Positions 45,531 through 57,016 of a stretch of DNA of 64,000 nucleotides are shown here, one piece after another. The stretch is from assembly GCA_009760855.2 (NCBI GenBank), contig WPIO01000060.1:1915501-1979500 (forward strand). The letters are read 5' to 3'. A program made the position numbers and the translations under genes. The stretch is from Cristatella mucedo (Eukaryota; Bryozoa; Phylactolaemata; Cristatellidae). The notes beneath the pieces are model-generated. The model did not search any database and was not told the origin of the DNA. It saw only the letters and a list, made by a program, of their open reading frames with translations. Every line of letters begins with the position of its first letter. Position 1 is the stretch's first letter.

Positions 45531-46425
45531 CAATGCTGTGAGGTCTGACTCTCCAGATATTAAGGGCTCAGCCGAAAAGTTTTCAGCCTTCTTTACTGAA
45601 AAAATTGAGCACATTCGTGCCTTCATTAAGCCCCCTCCGACAAAAGCGATCGCCGTTCCTCATCCTGTGGCCTTTTTTAAAAGGTTCTCCGATATTTTTG
45701 CCTGTGATGTGGCTGCTTTAATAAGATCTAGCAAAAAGAGCTCGTCTCCTGAAGACCCTATACCTTCATCTCTGTGGTCTTCACTTGCAGACGAAATTAG
45801 CCCTGCCATAACCAAGATTTTTAATGCTTCTTTGAGAAAAGGGGTCGTTCCAAAGTCCTTCAAATCGGCAATCGTTAGACCTATTCTTAAAAAGCCTGGA
45901 TTGGACACAGAGGTCCTAGCGAACTATCGTCCAGTTTCCCTTCTTCCGTTCTTATCAAAGATTCTTGAAAAATTGTTGCTAAGCAGCTAGTTGAACATAT
46001 TAAAAATAATGGAATGTCAGACAAATTTCAATCAGGGTTCAAGAGGCAGCACTCTACTGAATCTGCTCTCCTTCGTGTTAACAATGACATTCTACGTGGC
46101 AGCGACAACGGGAATGTCACTGCCCTAGCTCTGCTAGATCTGTCTGCTGCCTTCGACACTATTGATCACGAATTTCTGTTTGAACGATTGAGAACAACGA
46201 TCGGTTTGGCAGACGAAGCACTGGAGTGCTTTAAATCATACTTGTCTGATCGTGTTCAATCCGTGTCGTGTGCGGGTCAGGTCTCATACATGAGAAGGGT
46301 CACCTGTGGAGTCTCTCAAGGGTCTGTACTCGGTCCCTTGCTGTTCTCCATTTATAGAAAACCTCTGGGAAAAGTGATTAAGGCCCATGGAATAGGATAT
46401 CACTTGGGTATCACGGCAACTTTTT
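45530..46425 (+). pseudogene. LINE B fragment, linker and RT (truncated)
   Basis: Frame 45484-45990 carries the pre-RT linker (FSAFFTEKIEHIRAFIKPPP, ISPAITKIFNASLRKGVVP) and RT start ([20 protein letters not shown]). After a frameshift, 46014-46439 carries [40 protein letters not shown] and [14 protein letters not shown]. It is cut off just before the YADD motif, where an inverted LINE A begins. The linker is missing in the 25-kb copy, which therefore looks internally deleted. Confidence 0.85.
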
Positions 46426-47139
46426 CAATCTCCGAATGACACTGTGTTTGTCCAGAACTAGTAAGTTAGTTTTATCATCGTTCAGTTTTAGAAAATTTGC
46501 TCCTATCCATGTGCGGATATCATCAATGCATGCAGTAAGTAAGTTGAGCGGATTTGAGGTGCTCGAAGGCTGGCAGGGATCAAAGCAAAGGTACAACTGA
46601 GTGTCATCCGCATAGAAGTGAAATCCTAGATTGTGCTTGGCAATCACATCAGTAAGAGGGGGAGTATAAACCGTGAAAAGAACCGGACCTAGCACGGAGC
46701 CCTGAGGTACTACATATTTCAGATAATCTTTGTCCATTCGCGTCAATACTCTGGAGTCTACCACTGAGATAGGACTTGAACCACTGCAGAGCAGTGCCAG
46801 TGATGCCCAGGCTAGATGAGAAGCGCTCTAGAAGAACTTTTTCATTGATGGTATCAAACGTTGCCGAAAGATCGAGCAAAACAAGCAGAGACACTCTATC
46901 CATGTCTGCATTCCTATGTAGGTCGTTGTATAATCTAAGCAATGCTGATTCTGTGGAGTGATTAGCTCTAAAGCCAGATTTGAAATTACTAGCAAGGTGC
47001 GTGGTTTCAATATTAGAGTTAAGCTGGTCTGCCACGACCCGTTTCAGTGTCTTTGATAGGAATATTAGAAGTGAGACTGGGCGGTAGCTGCTAAAGTTCT
47101 CTTGGTCTTGTTTCGCTTTCTTGAGAAGTGGCCTGACTA

Positions 47140-47252
47140 ATAATAATAATAATAATATTGCACTTGATAAAGCGCCCTCAGAGAACTTAATCTCTTTCTA
47201 GGCGCTTTACATTTGCTGCAAAGTGATACGCAATAGAATAGTAAGTAAAAAA
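47140..47252 (-). repeat. 113-bp tail-only LINE A insertion, GACTA duplication
   Basis: Only the last part of LINE A (CACTTTGCAGCAAATGTAAA, the stem-loop and a TATTATTATTA tail on the minus strand). Flanked by GACTA at 47135-47139 and 47253-47257. Other LINE A copies read TGACTACAGC without interruption. Confidence 0.88.
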
Positions 47253-48065
47253 GACTACAGCTTTTTAGATTGGTTCTGGGACGTGACCTGAGGCTAATGA
47301 CATATTAATGATGTTTGTTTTGCATGGCAGCAGCAGAACAATGCAACGTAGGAGCAGGACAGTGGAAGTTGGGTCCAGAGGACTTTATGTCTTTTTTGAT
47401 TGAGATACAAACTGTAGAACTAGATCAATAGTGACCTGCTAAAATGCAGACATTGAGGTACAGCGAGGAACCGAGGAACAGCATTCTAGTGGGGAGGTTG
47501 TCATCACAGGGATGGATTCCCTGATCTTTTCTATCTCCTGCACAAAGAATCCTGAGAAGCGATGGGCTAGATCATCACCAGGATCATCAGGTAAGGAGCT
47601 AATCTGGAAACCGTTGAGGAGATGGTTTATTTTCGACATCAGCATTTTTGGATTGTGCATCTGTGATTCAACATTTTGTCTATAGAAGCTTGACTTGGCC
47701 TTTGCTAGGATCGATTTTTACGACCTACATTAGTCTTCATATGCCGGTCAATGGACAGTTAATCCGGTTTTTTTGAAAGCCTTTTCAAGCTTTCGCTTAG
47801 TAGACCTGGTTAGTTTAATGTCTGTGGTAAACCATAGGCCGTCTTGGCGGGGATGCACAGTGCGCTTTGTCAGAGGTGCAAACGTGTCGAGCGTGTCACC
47901 TAGTGTCGTGTTGGAGCTGTCTACGAATGATGACAGATCGGAGGGAGGACTGAGCAGCAGAGGTGAAGCAGCTATTCTCACACGGACATCATCGATGTCA
48001 AGGGTCTTGAGATTTCGCGATTCACAGGTTATTTTAGAGGAGGATGTGGGCAAGCACTGTAGATT

Positions 48066-48793
48066 TGTACCTAGGCTAGATTCGGTTGGCTAGGACCAGG
48101 CGGCTGTAACGAGGGTCACCGGCTACCCTGGGGTCGGACCTATGCATTGCCGGAAGTGAGGTGACGAAAGGTCACCGGGGCTCTAGGGTATGGGAAGTTG
48201 GCCAAGTAAGTCGTGGTGTTGGAGGCTCCCGGTCTCGCCGAGCTATTCACCTGGATTCGTGCAGGCGTGCTCCGGCGATGCTGCCACGCACGCAAGGGAA
48301 CGAGTACCCGAGGCCCGAGTGGAGCTGGATAGCTTGCTCGTTGTTGACTTGTATATTCAGTGTTCCCCGTGTAGCTTATTCGTGAAACCCCCCCGTGTGT
48401 AAGTGTCTTTCGGTGTAAGCTTATGACTGTGGTAGTTGCCGACTTGAACTAGCCGGCAGTTACTCAGCCAGCCGGGTTTTGGACGGAGCACGCTCGTACT
48501 GTTGGATTCGGAGTCGGTACAACGACAGGACTGCAGAAGCCGACTGACCCTATCTAACACGTTTGTTCGTGCTTGCTGTGTCGTCTTGAGCCCCCGTAGT
48601 TTACTGTGCATAGGACCCTCCCTGTAGAATTTTTTCGTTCACCTGTTGTTGTTGGCTCATGCGTTATTATATAGAGGTTTGACCTGACGGCAGCTCGTCT
48701 TACCCTAGCTCGGCGGCATGGCGAGCGGCAGCATGGCCGTAGTATGGAGGGGTTCGGCGGGAATTAGCCTCTGACCCCTGGAACTCGGTTACA
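48066..48793 (+). mobile_element. 728-bp TGTA...TACA element (family T), complete, 4-bp TSD
   Basis: Ends TGTACCTAGG and CTCGGTTACA, flanked by GATT at 48062-48065 and 48794-48797. LINE A copies elsewhere (32.15 kb) read GTAGATTGAATGAG across the site. Sequence is clearly related along its whole length to the 24-kb copy. No ORF with recognisable motifs. Confidence 0.82.
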
Positions 48794-49989
48794 GATTGAA
48801 TGAGATCTGCATGTGGTCAGATAAGCAGGATTTGGTAATAATTGGTATTGACAAAGTGCAGCTGTATGAGAAAATCTGTTCAAGTGTGTGACCCTTGATG
48901 TAGGTAGGGCCATGCACATGAGCCACAGGAGAGAATGAGTCAGTCAATGCACACAATTTGCGGCTGAAAGCATCAGATAAGTTATCAAAGTAAACGTTGA
49001 AATAACCCATCACGAGGAAGGATCGATTTCTTGCACACAGAATCTAAATGAAATCGGAGAAATCTGAGATAAAGGAGGATATGGCACCTGGTGGGCGATA
49101 GACTACTGCCACTATCGGTAGCTTTTTTTTCGGGTGAGACCAAGACAATTGATTCAAAAGACTGCTTCGAGGGTACTGCAAATGGCTTGAAGTTGAATTT
49201 CGAGCGCACGATAACAGCAACTTCACCTCCAGTTTTGATTGATCTAGGGGTGTGAAAGAACGAGAAACCAGATGGAGTTGCGTCTTTAATTGTCGGGCAG
49301 TTCATCGATTTCAGCCAAGTTTCAGTTAGGGCGAGCAGGTCGATACCATTTTCAGAAATAAGGTCGTTTATTACCAGAGGTTTATTGCACATTGAGCGAG
49401 GATTCCAAAGGCAAGCCTTAAGTCTGGCCGATGGAGTTACAATAGGCCTGATGACCACAATAATAGAGAGATTTACAGTGAGGCATGTGGGGGAGCGTGC
49501 TCAGTGGTTCGAAACAATGCTAGGACTACCAAACGTGCGGGTACTCAGCTCACAGTTCCCGCCCAACGAGCGGCGTCTGAGCTGGCGGTTCCGGCCACCA
49601 CAGTGGTTACAGGGTGCTTTTCTTTTGTTAATGCATAGTTCATGAATGTTAGCAACAACATTAATATTTAGGAATGCATTTGATCTTCGATGACGAAGCG
49701 ATAACAGCTGCTGACGATCACAGACTAACAAGCAGGTTACTAGCCGCCGGCGTAGCTCAGGCAGCCGCCGGAGTAGGAGACCCAGCAGCCCGAAGCGATA
49801 AGCGTTTAGATGTCCACAGGCACGTATTTTCTTATGAGCTACGGTCAATTAACAGTCAGGGTAACTGTAAGCATGTCTTAGCTGTATCGTTTTCGTATAC
49901 GATGTTCGCAAGAACTTCGGTTTTCGAAAGAATTTTGGCCAACTTTCCGTACCCAAGAGTGAATACGTATGCACTTCATAAATTCGTCG

Positions 49990-50135
49990 GTGTTGCGTAC
50001 TCAGAGAAGTTAATCCCAAATAAGGCGCTTCAGCTATGCCAACGGGCTCGGGTCGACGAGGTTGGTTATTACAGTCGTTCCCATAACCTTAGTTGAGACG
50101 ATAACCTTCTACCATTGAGCAAAACCACATGTTGT
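49990..50135 (-). repeat. SINE family S (degenerate)
   Basis: Minus strand: TTGCTCAATGGTAGAAGG (box A-like), a GGCTCGGGTCGACG region on the plus strand, then GAAGCGCCTTATTTGGGATT and ACTTCTCTGAGTACGC, i.e. the LINE A-like end. Confidence 0.65.
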
Positions 50136-50139
50136 CTCA

Positions 50140-50560
50140 CTGACTCTTAGCTGAGGGCCACGTAGTTTTGCTTTCCACGCGACACAGGTTGTAGCGTTAA
50201 AGTCATTCCGTGGGAAAGTCTGGGATTTTGGGTTTCATACACTGGTGAAAGCCCCTGTGGTCTTCTGAAGCTTTACAAATGTAGGTTTTTTTTCGTTTGA
50301 ACTTTGCGTCCAAATGCTGAAGAAACTTATAACCTGCAATGCCTACCCCAGAAATTTTTTAAGGATATGCAGACGTCGATACTCCGTAAAGACTTAAGGA
50401 CTGAAACTCAAACTTATTCTCATGGCTGGTTACGTCACCATGACGATCCCTGACTTACCAAAATGTCGATTAAAGATCAAATTATTATTTAACCTAAAGT
50501 ATGCAGCTAGTTACAATGAAAAAAGCGACATTTTTGCAGCAAAAAAATCTCTAATTTAAT
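50140..50560. other. No gene recognised
   Basis: No supported coding region or known repeat. Confidence 0.4.
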
Positions 50561-50930
50561 TTTTAGTGCTACTATGGCGACATACCCTTTTGTCAGTAAT
50601 AAGTCATGAGTAACCGAGGCATTGAGCTGATCAAATGCTCGCAAAAATTGGCCCTTTTAAAAATTCAGGATTGCGGCTAGAAAATACAGCCACATCTTTG
50701 CAAGTCTATAAACCACATTAATTAATCGCGATAGGGATGGGTAGCTACCCCGACCGTCGTTCGACTTCGTCCCACAACTGCTTAATTGAATCAAGATCAC
50801 GAGAACGATTTGGCCAGTCCTTGACCGTCGCGAAATGGTAATCGAGTTCGGATTGGTTCTTAAAAATACGTAACTATTAAGGCAGTGTGCGTTCGATCGT
50901 TTTCGACCTGTAAAATTCAATCTTGCCAGA
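50560..50930 (-). pseudogene. Tc1/mariner transposase relic
   Basis: Minus strand: FKNQSELDYHFATVKDWPN followed by RSRDLDSIKQLWDEVERRS. This is the WPxxSPDLxPIExLWxxxxRR region near the C-terminus of Tc1/mariner transposases, which contains the last catalytic acidic residue; here an Asp stands in the DL pair. A stop follows, upstream sequence is frameshifted and terminal inverted repeats are not seen, so this is a decayed fragment. The 87-codon frame 50657-50920 is another reading frame of the same region. Confidence 0.72.
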
Positions 50931-51119
50931 ATTAGCTGCTTGCGGTTAGAAGCAGCTATAAACAGAGCCTGTGAACGAACTGCCCGGCATGAGATGCAGG
51001 GCTCCTAATTTCTGCAGAGACTACCTATACCGAGACAATGTTTCCTTTGAATTTGAACGTTGGGTGGAGACAATTAAAATACATAATGGATGGAAGCGAT
51101 TTTTCTAATTATAAACTAT

Positions 51120-52300
51120 GAGAAACTAACTTACTAGTTACGAGCAAACTCAGTGCAATTCAGAAATTGTACATTTTGAAGCACAAAATTGGCTCTGCCA
51201 GCATAGCTCCTGTTAAATCAGCTCAAAATCTAGGTTTAACTTTCCAAAGCGACCTCTCGTTAGATGACCGCATCAGGTCCAACGTTAAGTATGCCTACTT
51301 AAAGCTACGTAACATGGCTGAAATTCGGGCTTGCTTAGACAAAGATGCCACGTTCAAGTTTTTCATCTAATTTGTAATATCCTGTCTTGACTTCTGCATC
51401 TCCCTGCTTGATAGACTGCGGCATGTGCAATCAGGCGATAACAGTTGGTGAAAACTCCCCAGCAAGTCTCGTCTGTCGTAAGCTTCGCAGTTGCCACATC
51501 ACACCACTTCTAGCCGACCTGCACTGGCTCCCAGTCAAGCAACCGATTAACTTCAAGGTTTTGTCGCTCACTTTTAGGTCACTTTATTATTTGGCTCCAG
51601 CCTATTTCTCAGATCTGCTCCCACACTAGGCCAAGCATCGTACCATCCAGTTTTCAAAATTCAACAGTTTACTAATACCTCGCAAAACCTCAAATACTTT
51701 GGATACTGTGCATATACTTCTTACACTCCAAAAGCCTGGAACTTACTCGTGACTTGCGTCAGAAAATCCCATGACTTGATTTTTAAAAGAACTTAAAAAA
51801 CACACCACTTTAGTACAGTATTTAGTAGGTCCCTATATTTTGTCTTTCATGTGCTTACGCTTGCTGACACTGTACAGGCTGCCACTAACCACACATGTGT
51901 GCGAACCCTGTGCATCTCACCCCTAAATACGTAATGTGCTTATGCGTGCTGACACTGTGCATGCTGCCACTAACCACATTTGCATGCTGACCCTGTGCAT
52001 GTCACCCCTAACCATATTATTCATCTCGTTTGTTTTTCAAGCATGATTTTACTTACCATTCAATTGCATTTCACTTTACAGCAAATGTAAAGCGCCTAGA
52101 GAGAGATTGAATTCTCTGAGGGCGCTTTATCAAGTGAATTATTATTATTATTATTATTCACGTTTATCGTTTATCAAAGGTGACATTTGTCACCATTCAA
52201 TCGCTATTCTCTTTGAAGCATTGTAAGACGCCTAGAGAGAAATTGAGCTTTCTGAGATCGTTTCATCAAGTCCGTTATTGTTATTATTATTAAACTATCT
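51120..52300 (+). pseudogene. LINE A C-terminal half and 3' UTR, interrupted
   Basis: Starts at the TNLLVTSKL-type region. Frames include LKHKIGSASIAPVKSAQNLG and LLADLHWLPVKQPINFKVLS. Coding end near 51.83 kb, 3' UTR, then a break by a second 3' end (51.93-52.16 kb). The original 3' terminus resumes at 52.16-52.30 kb with a diverged stem-loop and GTTATTATTATT tail. Confidence 0.8.
51933..52161 (+). repeat. Nested LINE A 3' end, ACGT duplication
   Basis: Well-preserved 3' UTR, stem-loop (52089-52128) and (ATT)n tail. ACGT occurs immediately before it (51.93 kb) and immediately after the tail (52.16 kb), consistent with a 4-bp target duplication. Confidence 0.78.
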
Positions 52301-52725
52301 TTGTTATCTCGGTGTAGCACCTAAATAATTCTTTTGCAGTTCTTGAACGCGGTGAATTTTTATTCATCACTTATTACAACTATATCTCGATCGAATGCAG
52401 TCCATGAATTGGATGCTTACTTTGTCCGCTGTAAGAGACTTAAGGTTACCTTTACTGACGGAAGACATCCGGGCGCTTCATAAAGAGTTTTAACGTAAGC
52501 ACTCATCTAAGTGAAGCGACTGGTAATGTCTCTAGTTTTATGATGAAGTTTTCCGATTAATGGTGGCACAGGGCCGGTCCGACCACGACGAATTTACAGA
52601 GCTTGCGGTTTTCTATATAGTGTTCGCATTTTGCGAAACCATACTTTCCAGGCAATTGACAGATGCTGCGAAGGCGAACAGTTCGTTGGTAGCCGGCTTC
52701 ATGTCAAAAAGCTGAAAATTTTAAG
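52300..52725. other. No gene recognised
   Basis: Nothing supported. Confidence 0.4.
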
Positions 52726-52729
52726 CGGG

Positions 52730-53165
52730 CGCAAGCTCAGTGTCAGCATGCAACTTCGGTTATTGGCAGCATTCTAAGTATTAGCACGCATAAAGAACGT
52801 ATAGCACGAAAGACGAATTGAGTAGGCCTCCTAAATTCTGCACCTAGGAAGTGCGTGTCTTAAATTATTTTATCATGAAGCTTGTAGACGTCGCGGCGCC
52901 AAAAGGCAGTAAGTTTCATACTTTTAAGCACACATGCAAACTAAAGGCAAGGTCTCTACAGGATTTGAGGTTCGTGCCGGTTGTAACTAAATGATTTCAT
53001 GCAGAAAACGTGAGGAACGAGACCTTGACTAGTGGATGCGTCATTTTGATAGGTCACCTGGCTCCGTTTAATGATTAAAAATAAAAAGTGAAAAACGGGA
53101 AGTTGAAGGCACTCCATTGCTTGATTGGCAGCCTCTGTACGAGTGCTCGCTGGGCCGCGCCTACG
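52730..53165 (-). pseudogene. LINE A C-terminal/3' fragment (degenerate)
   Basis: Minus strand match to the ORF2 end and 3' UTR: GGCTGCCAATCAAGCAATGG (coding LHWLPVKQR-like), GGAGCCAGGTGACC, AACCTCAAATCCTGTAGAGA and the CACTGAGCTTGCGCC 3' UTR block. Confidence 0.65.
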
Positions 53166-53239
53166 CCGCGACAATCAAATAAGCCGAAGCGTATAAGTGA
53201 GACTACATATTGCTATTGCATCATACATTATATTGCATG

Positions 53240-53425
53240 TATGCGTGCACGTATAAGAACAATTCATTTTTATAGTGCCCTAAGAGTACCTAATCTCCCT
53301 TCATGCACTTCGCATGTGCCACACCGCCCTTGCCCGCCACCTCGGTCGTCAGATGCATTCCACTTGTCCTCTATTGTTAAAGGTGAGTGACTTAACCCCT
53401 GTGCCGAACCGACGTCATAGTAAGT
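53240..53425 (-). repeat. SINE family S-like, degenerate
   Basis: Minus strand: GGCACAGGGGTTAAGTCAC box A remnant, then a LINE A-like end with GGGAGATTAGGTACTCTTAG and GGGCACTATAAAAATGAATT. Confidence 0.5.
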
Positions 53426-53751
53426 TGGAATGAGTCATCACTGCACTGCCATGCAAGAAGAAAGGCGTCTCAAATCCCTCAATCCCTCTAACTTTCTCCG
53501 CCTTCCCTTGGGAGAAGCCCCATTAGCGAAGACCGGAAGAAGCAGTTCTATATTTCGATAGGTACAAGATGATGGACTCGAACGCTTTCGCTGGACAGCA
53601 CGGTCGTGGAGAGGAGAGGCGTCGCAGCACCAGCAGCCTGTTTGGCGAGTAGAGGAAGTAGGTGCGGAAGCGAACAAAGGACAGAACTTCTAACGGAAGG
53701 TTACGATATCCGTCGGCCTTTTGTATTGTTTCGTGCCTTGCTTAGCAGCAC

Positions 53752-53858
53752 GTAGCTGCATTAGACGCTCGAATGAGCCGTTGCGAGCGATGGAGCCGGC
53801 TTCGTTGGAGCCGGCTCCTTCGCTGGCTACCGCTCATTCAAGCGTCTAAGGCAGCTAC
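53752..53858. repeat. 107-nt hairpin, 50-nt arms, 7-nt loop
   Basis: Arms 53752-53801 and 53809-53858 match at 44 of 50 positions (mismatches at arm positions 9, 19, 28, 31, 34, 40); the loop is TCGTTGG. The size and the scattered mismatches resemble a microRNA precursor; a fold-back element is the alternative. No other copy is seen in the window. Confidence 0.85.
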
Positions 53859-54119
53859 ATGCTTGATGTATTGTTTGATGTATCTTTAACATTCGTTGAT
53901 GTATTCTGTATCTCGCTTTCGCTTGCTGCCGTCGATCAGGAGCCTAAATAATGAAAATTGAAGGATAACTTGGAAGTAAGCTGAAGCGTACAAATAGGAC
54001 TACATATTATAATTATTTTTATGGCTGCTGAATTTTTATGTTATGCTTGTTAATTTATTATAGATTTACTAATGATACCTTAGCGATTAAAGTGACTTAC
54101 GAGCTGGTTGATGCATGAC

Positions 54120-54625
54120 GCTTGTGCCAGACCACAGTCGCTGTCTTGGAGCAACGGTCTGCCGGTCGGTGAGTCTACTACTGAGCGTGAGTTACTGTGA
54201 GCCAGTTAGCGAGTTATCAGGAAATCACCAAGTTGTATCAGCTGTAGTATACAGGCTATCGTTTCGCCTATATTGATACGGCACTATTGCTAGCGGTGCG
54301 TGGGCAATATTGACTGCTGAGTTTCTCTGTCGTCATGTAGTTAGCTCCAGGTCGGAGCAAGTCGCACGCACGCGTTGTGCCGCTACCCGAACTAGGGAAG
54401 AGTTCGCAGTCATAAAAGCGTCACCGTATCTAAACTGCCGCCGTTCGCAAGGTTGGCTGAAGCTTGACTGTATCAGCAAGAATGAAGCATGCCTGCCTTT
54501 AGATAATTATTTTTGCTAGAGTTCGGGCTCGTCTACCGAAAGCGTACCGCAAGCCGCTTAACCTCTCAGTGCACCATAAAAAACCCCTGCATAACACCAG
54601 CATAGTCTTTGTGGCTTTGCGGAGT
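54120..54625 (+). repeat. Repeat module R (K3)
   Basis: Fifth R module, with GCTACCCGAACTAGGG and GGTTGGCTGAAGCTTGACTG. K3 lacks a clear second module before its SINE. Confidence 0.7.
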
Positions 54626-54659
54626 TACTGACAGAGAAACTTTGCATTACAGTACATTT

Positions 54660-55850
54660 ACTTACACAAATATGCGATTTCTATACTGATCCACACGTTA
54701 GTGACATCTCATCTCGACTTATTCAGCTCTTTGGGTACTGATATTACGACCAGTGCTGTCGGGTGCAGCAGGTGCTAAATTCTACACCCAGGTTTTCTGT
54801 CGTGAGCGCCCTCTTTGCAAAATGGCACCACTTCTCACCAGCCCACTCTGGCTCGAAATTAAGCAACGCACTAACTTTAAGTTGCGGTCGTTTACTTTTA
54901 GGTTCAATAATTCCTTGTTGCCAGCCGACCTATATCGTAAACTATATTCCGCTATACACACATATTCCATTATCAGGCATGGCATCGCACCTCCAGCATT
55001 TTCGTAACGGATCACTTTGCAGCAAATGTAAAGCGCCTAGAAAGAGATTAAGTTCTCTGAGGGCGCTTTATCAAGTGCAATATTATTATTATTATTATTG
55101 AATCTTTTAGCTAAACCTCGCACGAACCTCAAATGTTTCGGAGAACTTGCCTGTAGTTCGTACGTTCCTAAAGTCTTTAACCCACTCCTACTTGACACTT
55201 TGTTATAATCTGCAGATATAGAAATGCGTTACAGAAATTTTACAAGAAGCAGTAAGTGTGGCAATTTACTTCAAAATTTAGTGGGTCCACGTAATTCATC
55301 GATTGTGTGCTTATTCCTCCTGCCACCGTGCATGATGCTACTATGAAAATATGCATGCTTGCACTGAGCGTGACATCTCTAACATTGTTACCTTTTACCT
55401 GTACTTCGTGCAAACCTCAAATACTTTGGAGACCATGCATTTAGTTGGCATGCTCCCGATGCCTAAAACTGAAACCTGGCTTCCATCATGACAGCCTCTG
55501 ACTAGACCACATTTTAAAAGGAATTAAAAAGCAATTTTTTGAGACCAAAGTAATTGGGTTCCAGCGATTCAACCTACATATCCTCATTCATTCTGATGCG
55601 GTTGCATGCTCCCACATGTGCATGCTTACCGTTTGCATCACACCCCTAACCTGTTGTTGTTTTGAGCTGCAACCAATTCGACAGTTTTTCGTGTGCACCA
55701 GCTGTAAAGCATAAAAATGAGATCGAGTTACGCGAGGTCACTTTACCTAGTGTTACTATCAATATCATGTTATGCTCGTTTATAATTGAGCCTACTACCA
55801 TTAAAGACTCAATAGCCGTGGCGCCAAAGTACACATGAAGGGCTTGCCAG
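54660..55850 (+). pseudogene. Very old LINE A relic in K3
   Basis: Third copy of the relic at 11.74-13.10 and 41.2-42.56 kb (TCATCTCGACTTATTCAGCT... CTCGCACGAACCTCAAATG). A fresh tail insertion lies inside it. Confidence 0.65.
55008..55102 (+). repeat. About 95-bp tail-only LINE A insertion
   Basis: CACTTTGCAGCAAATGTAAA, the stem-loop and (ATT)n only, almost identical to consensus, inside strongly diverged old LINE A sequence. Confidence 0.8.
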
Positions 55851-55887
55851 TATTTTAAGGTCTTTGAGGGTGATATGCAAATACTTC

Positions 55888-56040
55888 GACTGCTGGTTTG
55901 GCCCAGTGGTTAAGGCAGTTGCAGAAATCATGATTTGGTCGAGGTCGTTTGCTCGAGCCCCTTTGCACTTGTGACGCTCCTGAATAGAGTCAAAGTTCTC
56001 TTAGAGGCCTATACCGATAAGTTACCTTAAATTAATGCAT
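55888..56040 (+). repeat. SINE family S, copy in K3
   Basis: TTTGGCCCAGTGGTTAAGGC (box A) and TTGCTCGAGCCCC (box B region), at the same place as in K1 and K2. Confidence 0.75.
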
Positions 56041-56089
56041 ATGATCATGATTATTTATTTTTTTCAATCTCGTAATGTGAGGTAATGTA

Positions 56090-56960
56090 ACGGATCTCAG
56101 TCTGTGACTCAACAAAGTCATAAAGACCACATGAGTGTTAAGCAGGAGAGTTTTGTATAGCCCAATCACAGTCTAAGCTGCTTTCCTGACGCATTCGGTA
56201 GCCGACAGACTTTGTCTCACGCAGCAAAGAGAAAGTAGGAGGCAAAGCAGCGTCAGGAGAGCAGTTGAGGTAGTGAGTAGCATGGAAATAGCAGCTCAGG
56301 ACTGCTGAAATGGATGAGCCATAGTCGGCAGTAGGAGAGTAGATGTCGTTGCTTAAGAATTGTGCAAGCGAGTTCTGCAGTCTAGGACCTGCAGAGCTAA
56401 ATCATTTGCTTTTGCTAAAGCTTCTGTCTCCAACTGTCTTAATGTGGAGTAATGGAACAGCTAATTTATTATCCACTCAGAACCAAAGAGCGCGAACAGC
56501 CTGAAATTGATGCTGCATTTCAGGTAGGTACGAAGAAAACAACCGTTGAGGGCCTTGTGTTTCAGATTAAGAACTTTGCTCTGTATCCGTTGCTCAACGA
56601 CATCCATCTTAGCTCATTTCGCAAAGGAGACACGTACTCAAACTGCTGATACTTGAAGACTAGCCTTGCAGCCATTTTCTTATTCGGCTGCAGTGGCATT
56701 ATAGCCATCTTTGTCAGCCAAGCCAATAGGGAATGGCAATGATCAAGCCGAGAAAACACTAAGGAGCTCGTTAAATGCTTTACAAGCAACTGTGGGAGAC
56801 AGCTCCTAATCTTGGATAGGGATCAGACGTGACGGTTAGCCGTTGAAGCAGTCTTCTTAATAAAGCCTTTAAAATCAAGGCATTTGTCAAAAACGACACC
56901 TACATTTTGAGCACGTGGTGATAGTCCCTCAATAGCATGATGTGGGTCAGGAAAATACCC
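56090..56960 (-). pseudogene. LINE B 3' half inserted upstream of the K3 exon
   Basis: Minus strand: GGDSIxPSPRA-type region, [40 protein letters not shown], then GPRLQNSLAQFLS-like residues and the 3' UTR ending near 56.09 kb. Stops and frameshifts are present. K1 and K2 lack it, so it postdates the unit duplication. Confidence 0.8.
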
Positions 56961-57016
56961 AAGGCATTATGTATCTGCACTCGGCATTCTCTGGTGACAC
57001 TATTTCTTATCTGCAG

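Larger units (their letters stand above)
46426..49990 (-). pseudogene. LINE A, 5' UTR through RT, with two insertions
   Basis: Minus strand. The 5' region lies near 49.4-49.99 kb. The endonuclease follows (SARLKACLWNPRSMCN, GIDLLALTETWLKSM, AVYRPPGA, MGYFNVYFDN where the usual Asp is Tyr, SDHMQISFNL). Next are the linker (RFSGFFVQEIEKIRESIP) and the RT ([43 protein letters not shown]). The C-terminal part is missing at 46.43 kb. Interruptions: a family T element at 48066-48793 and a LINE tail at 47140-47252. Multiple frameshifts; inactive. Confidence 0.85.

Noticed and set aside
53438-53677. 79-codon minus-strand Ser/Arg-rich frame
   Set aside because: No motif, no second copy and no supporting context; compositional only.
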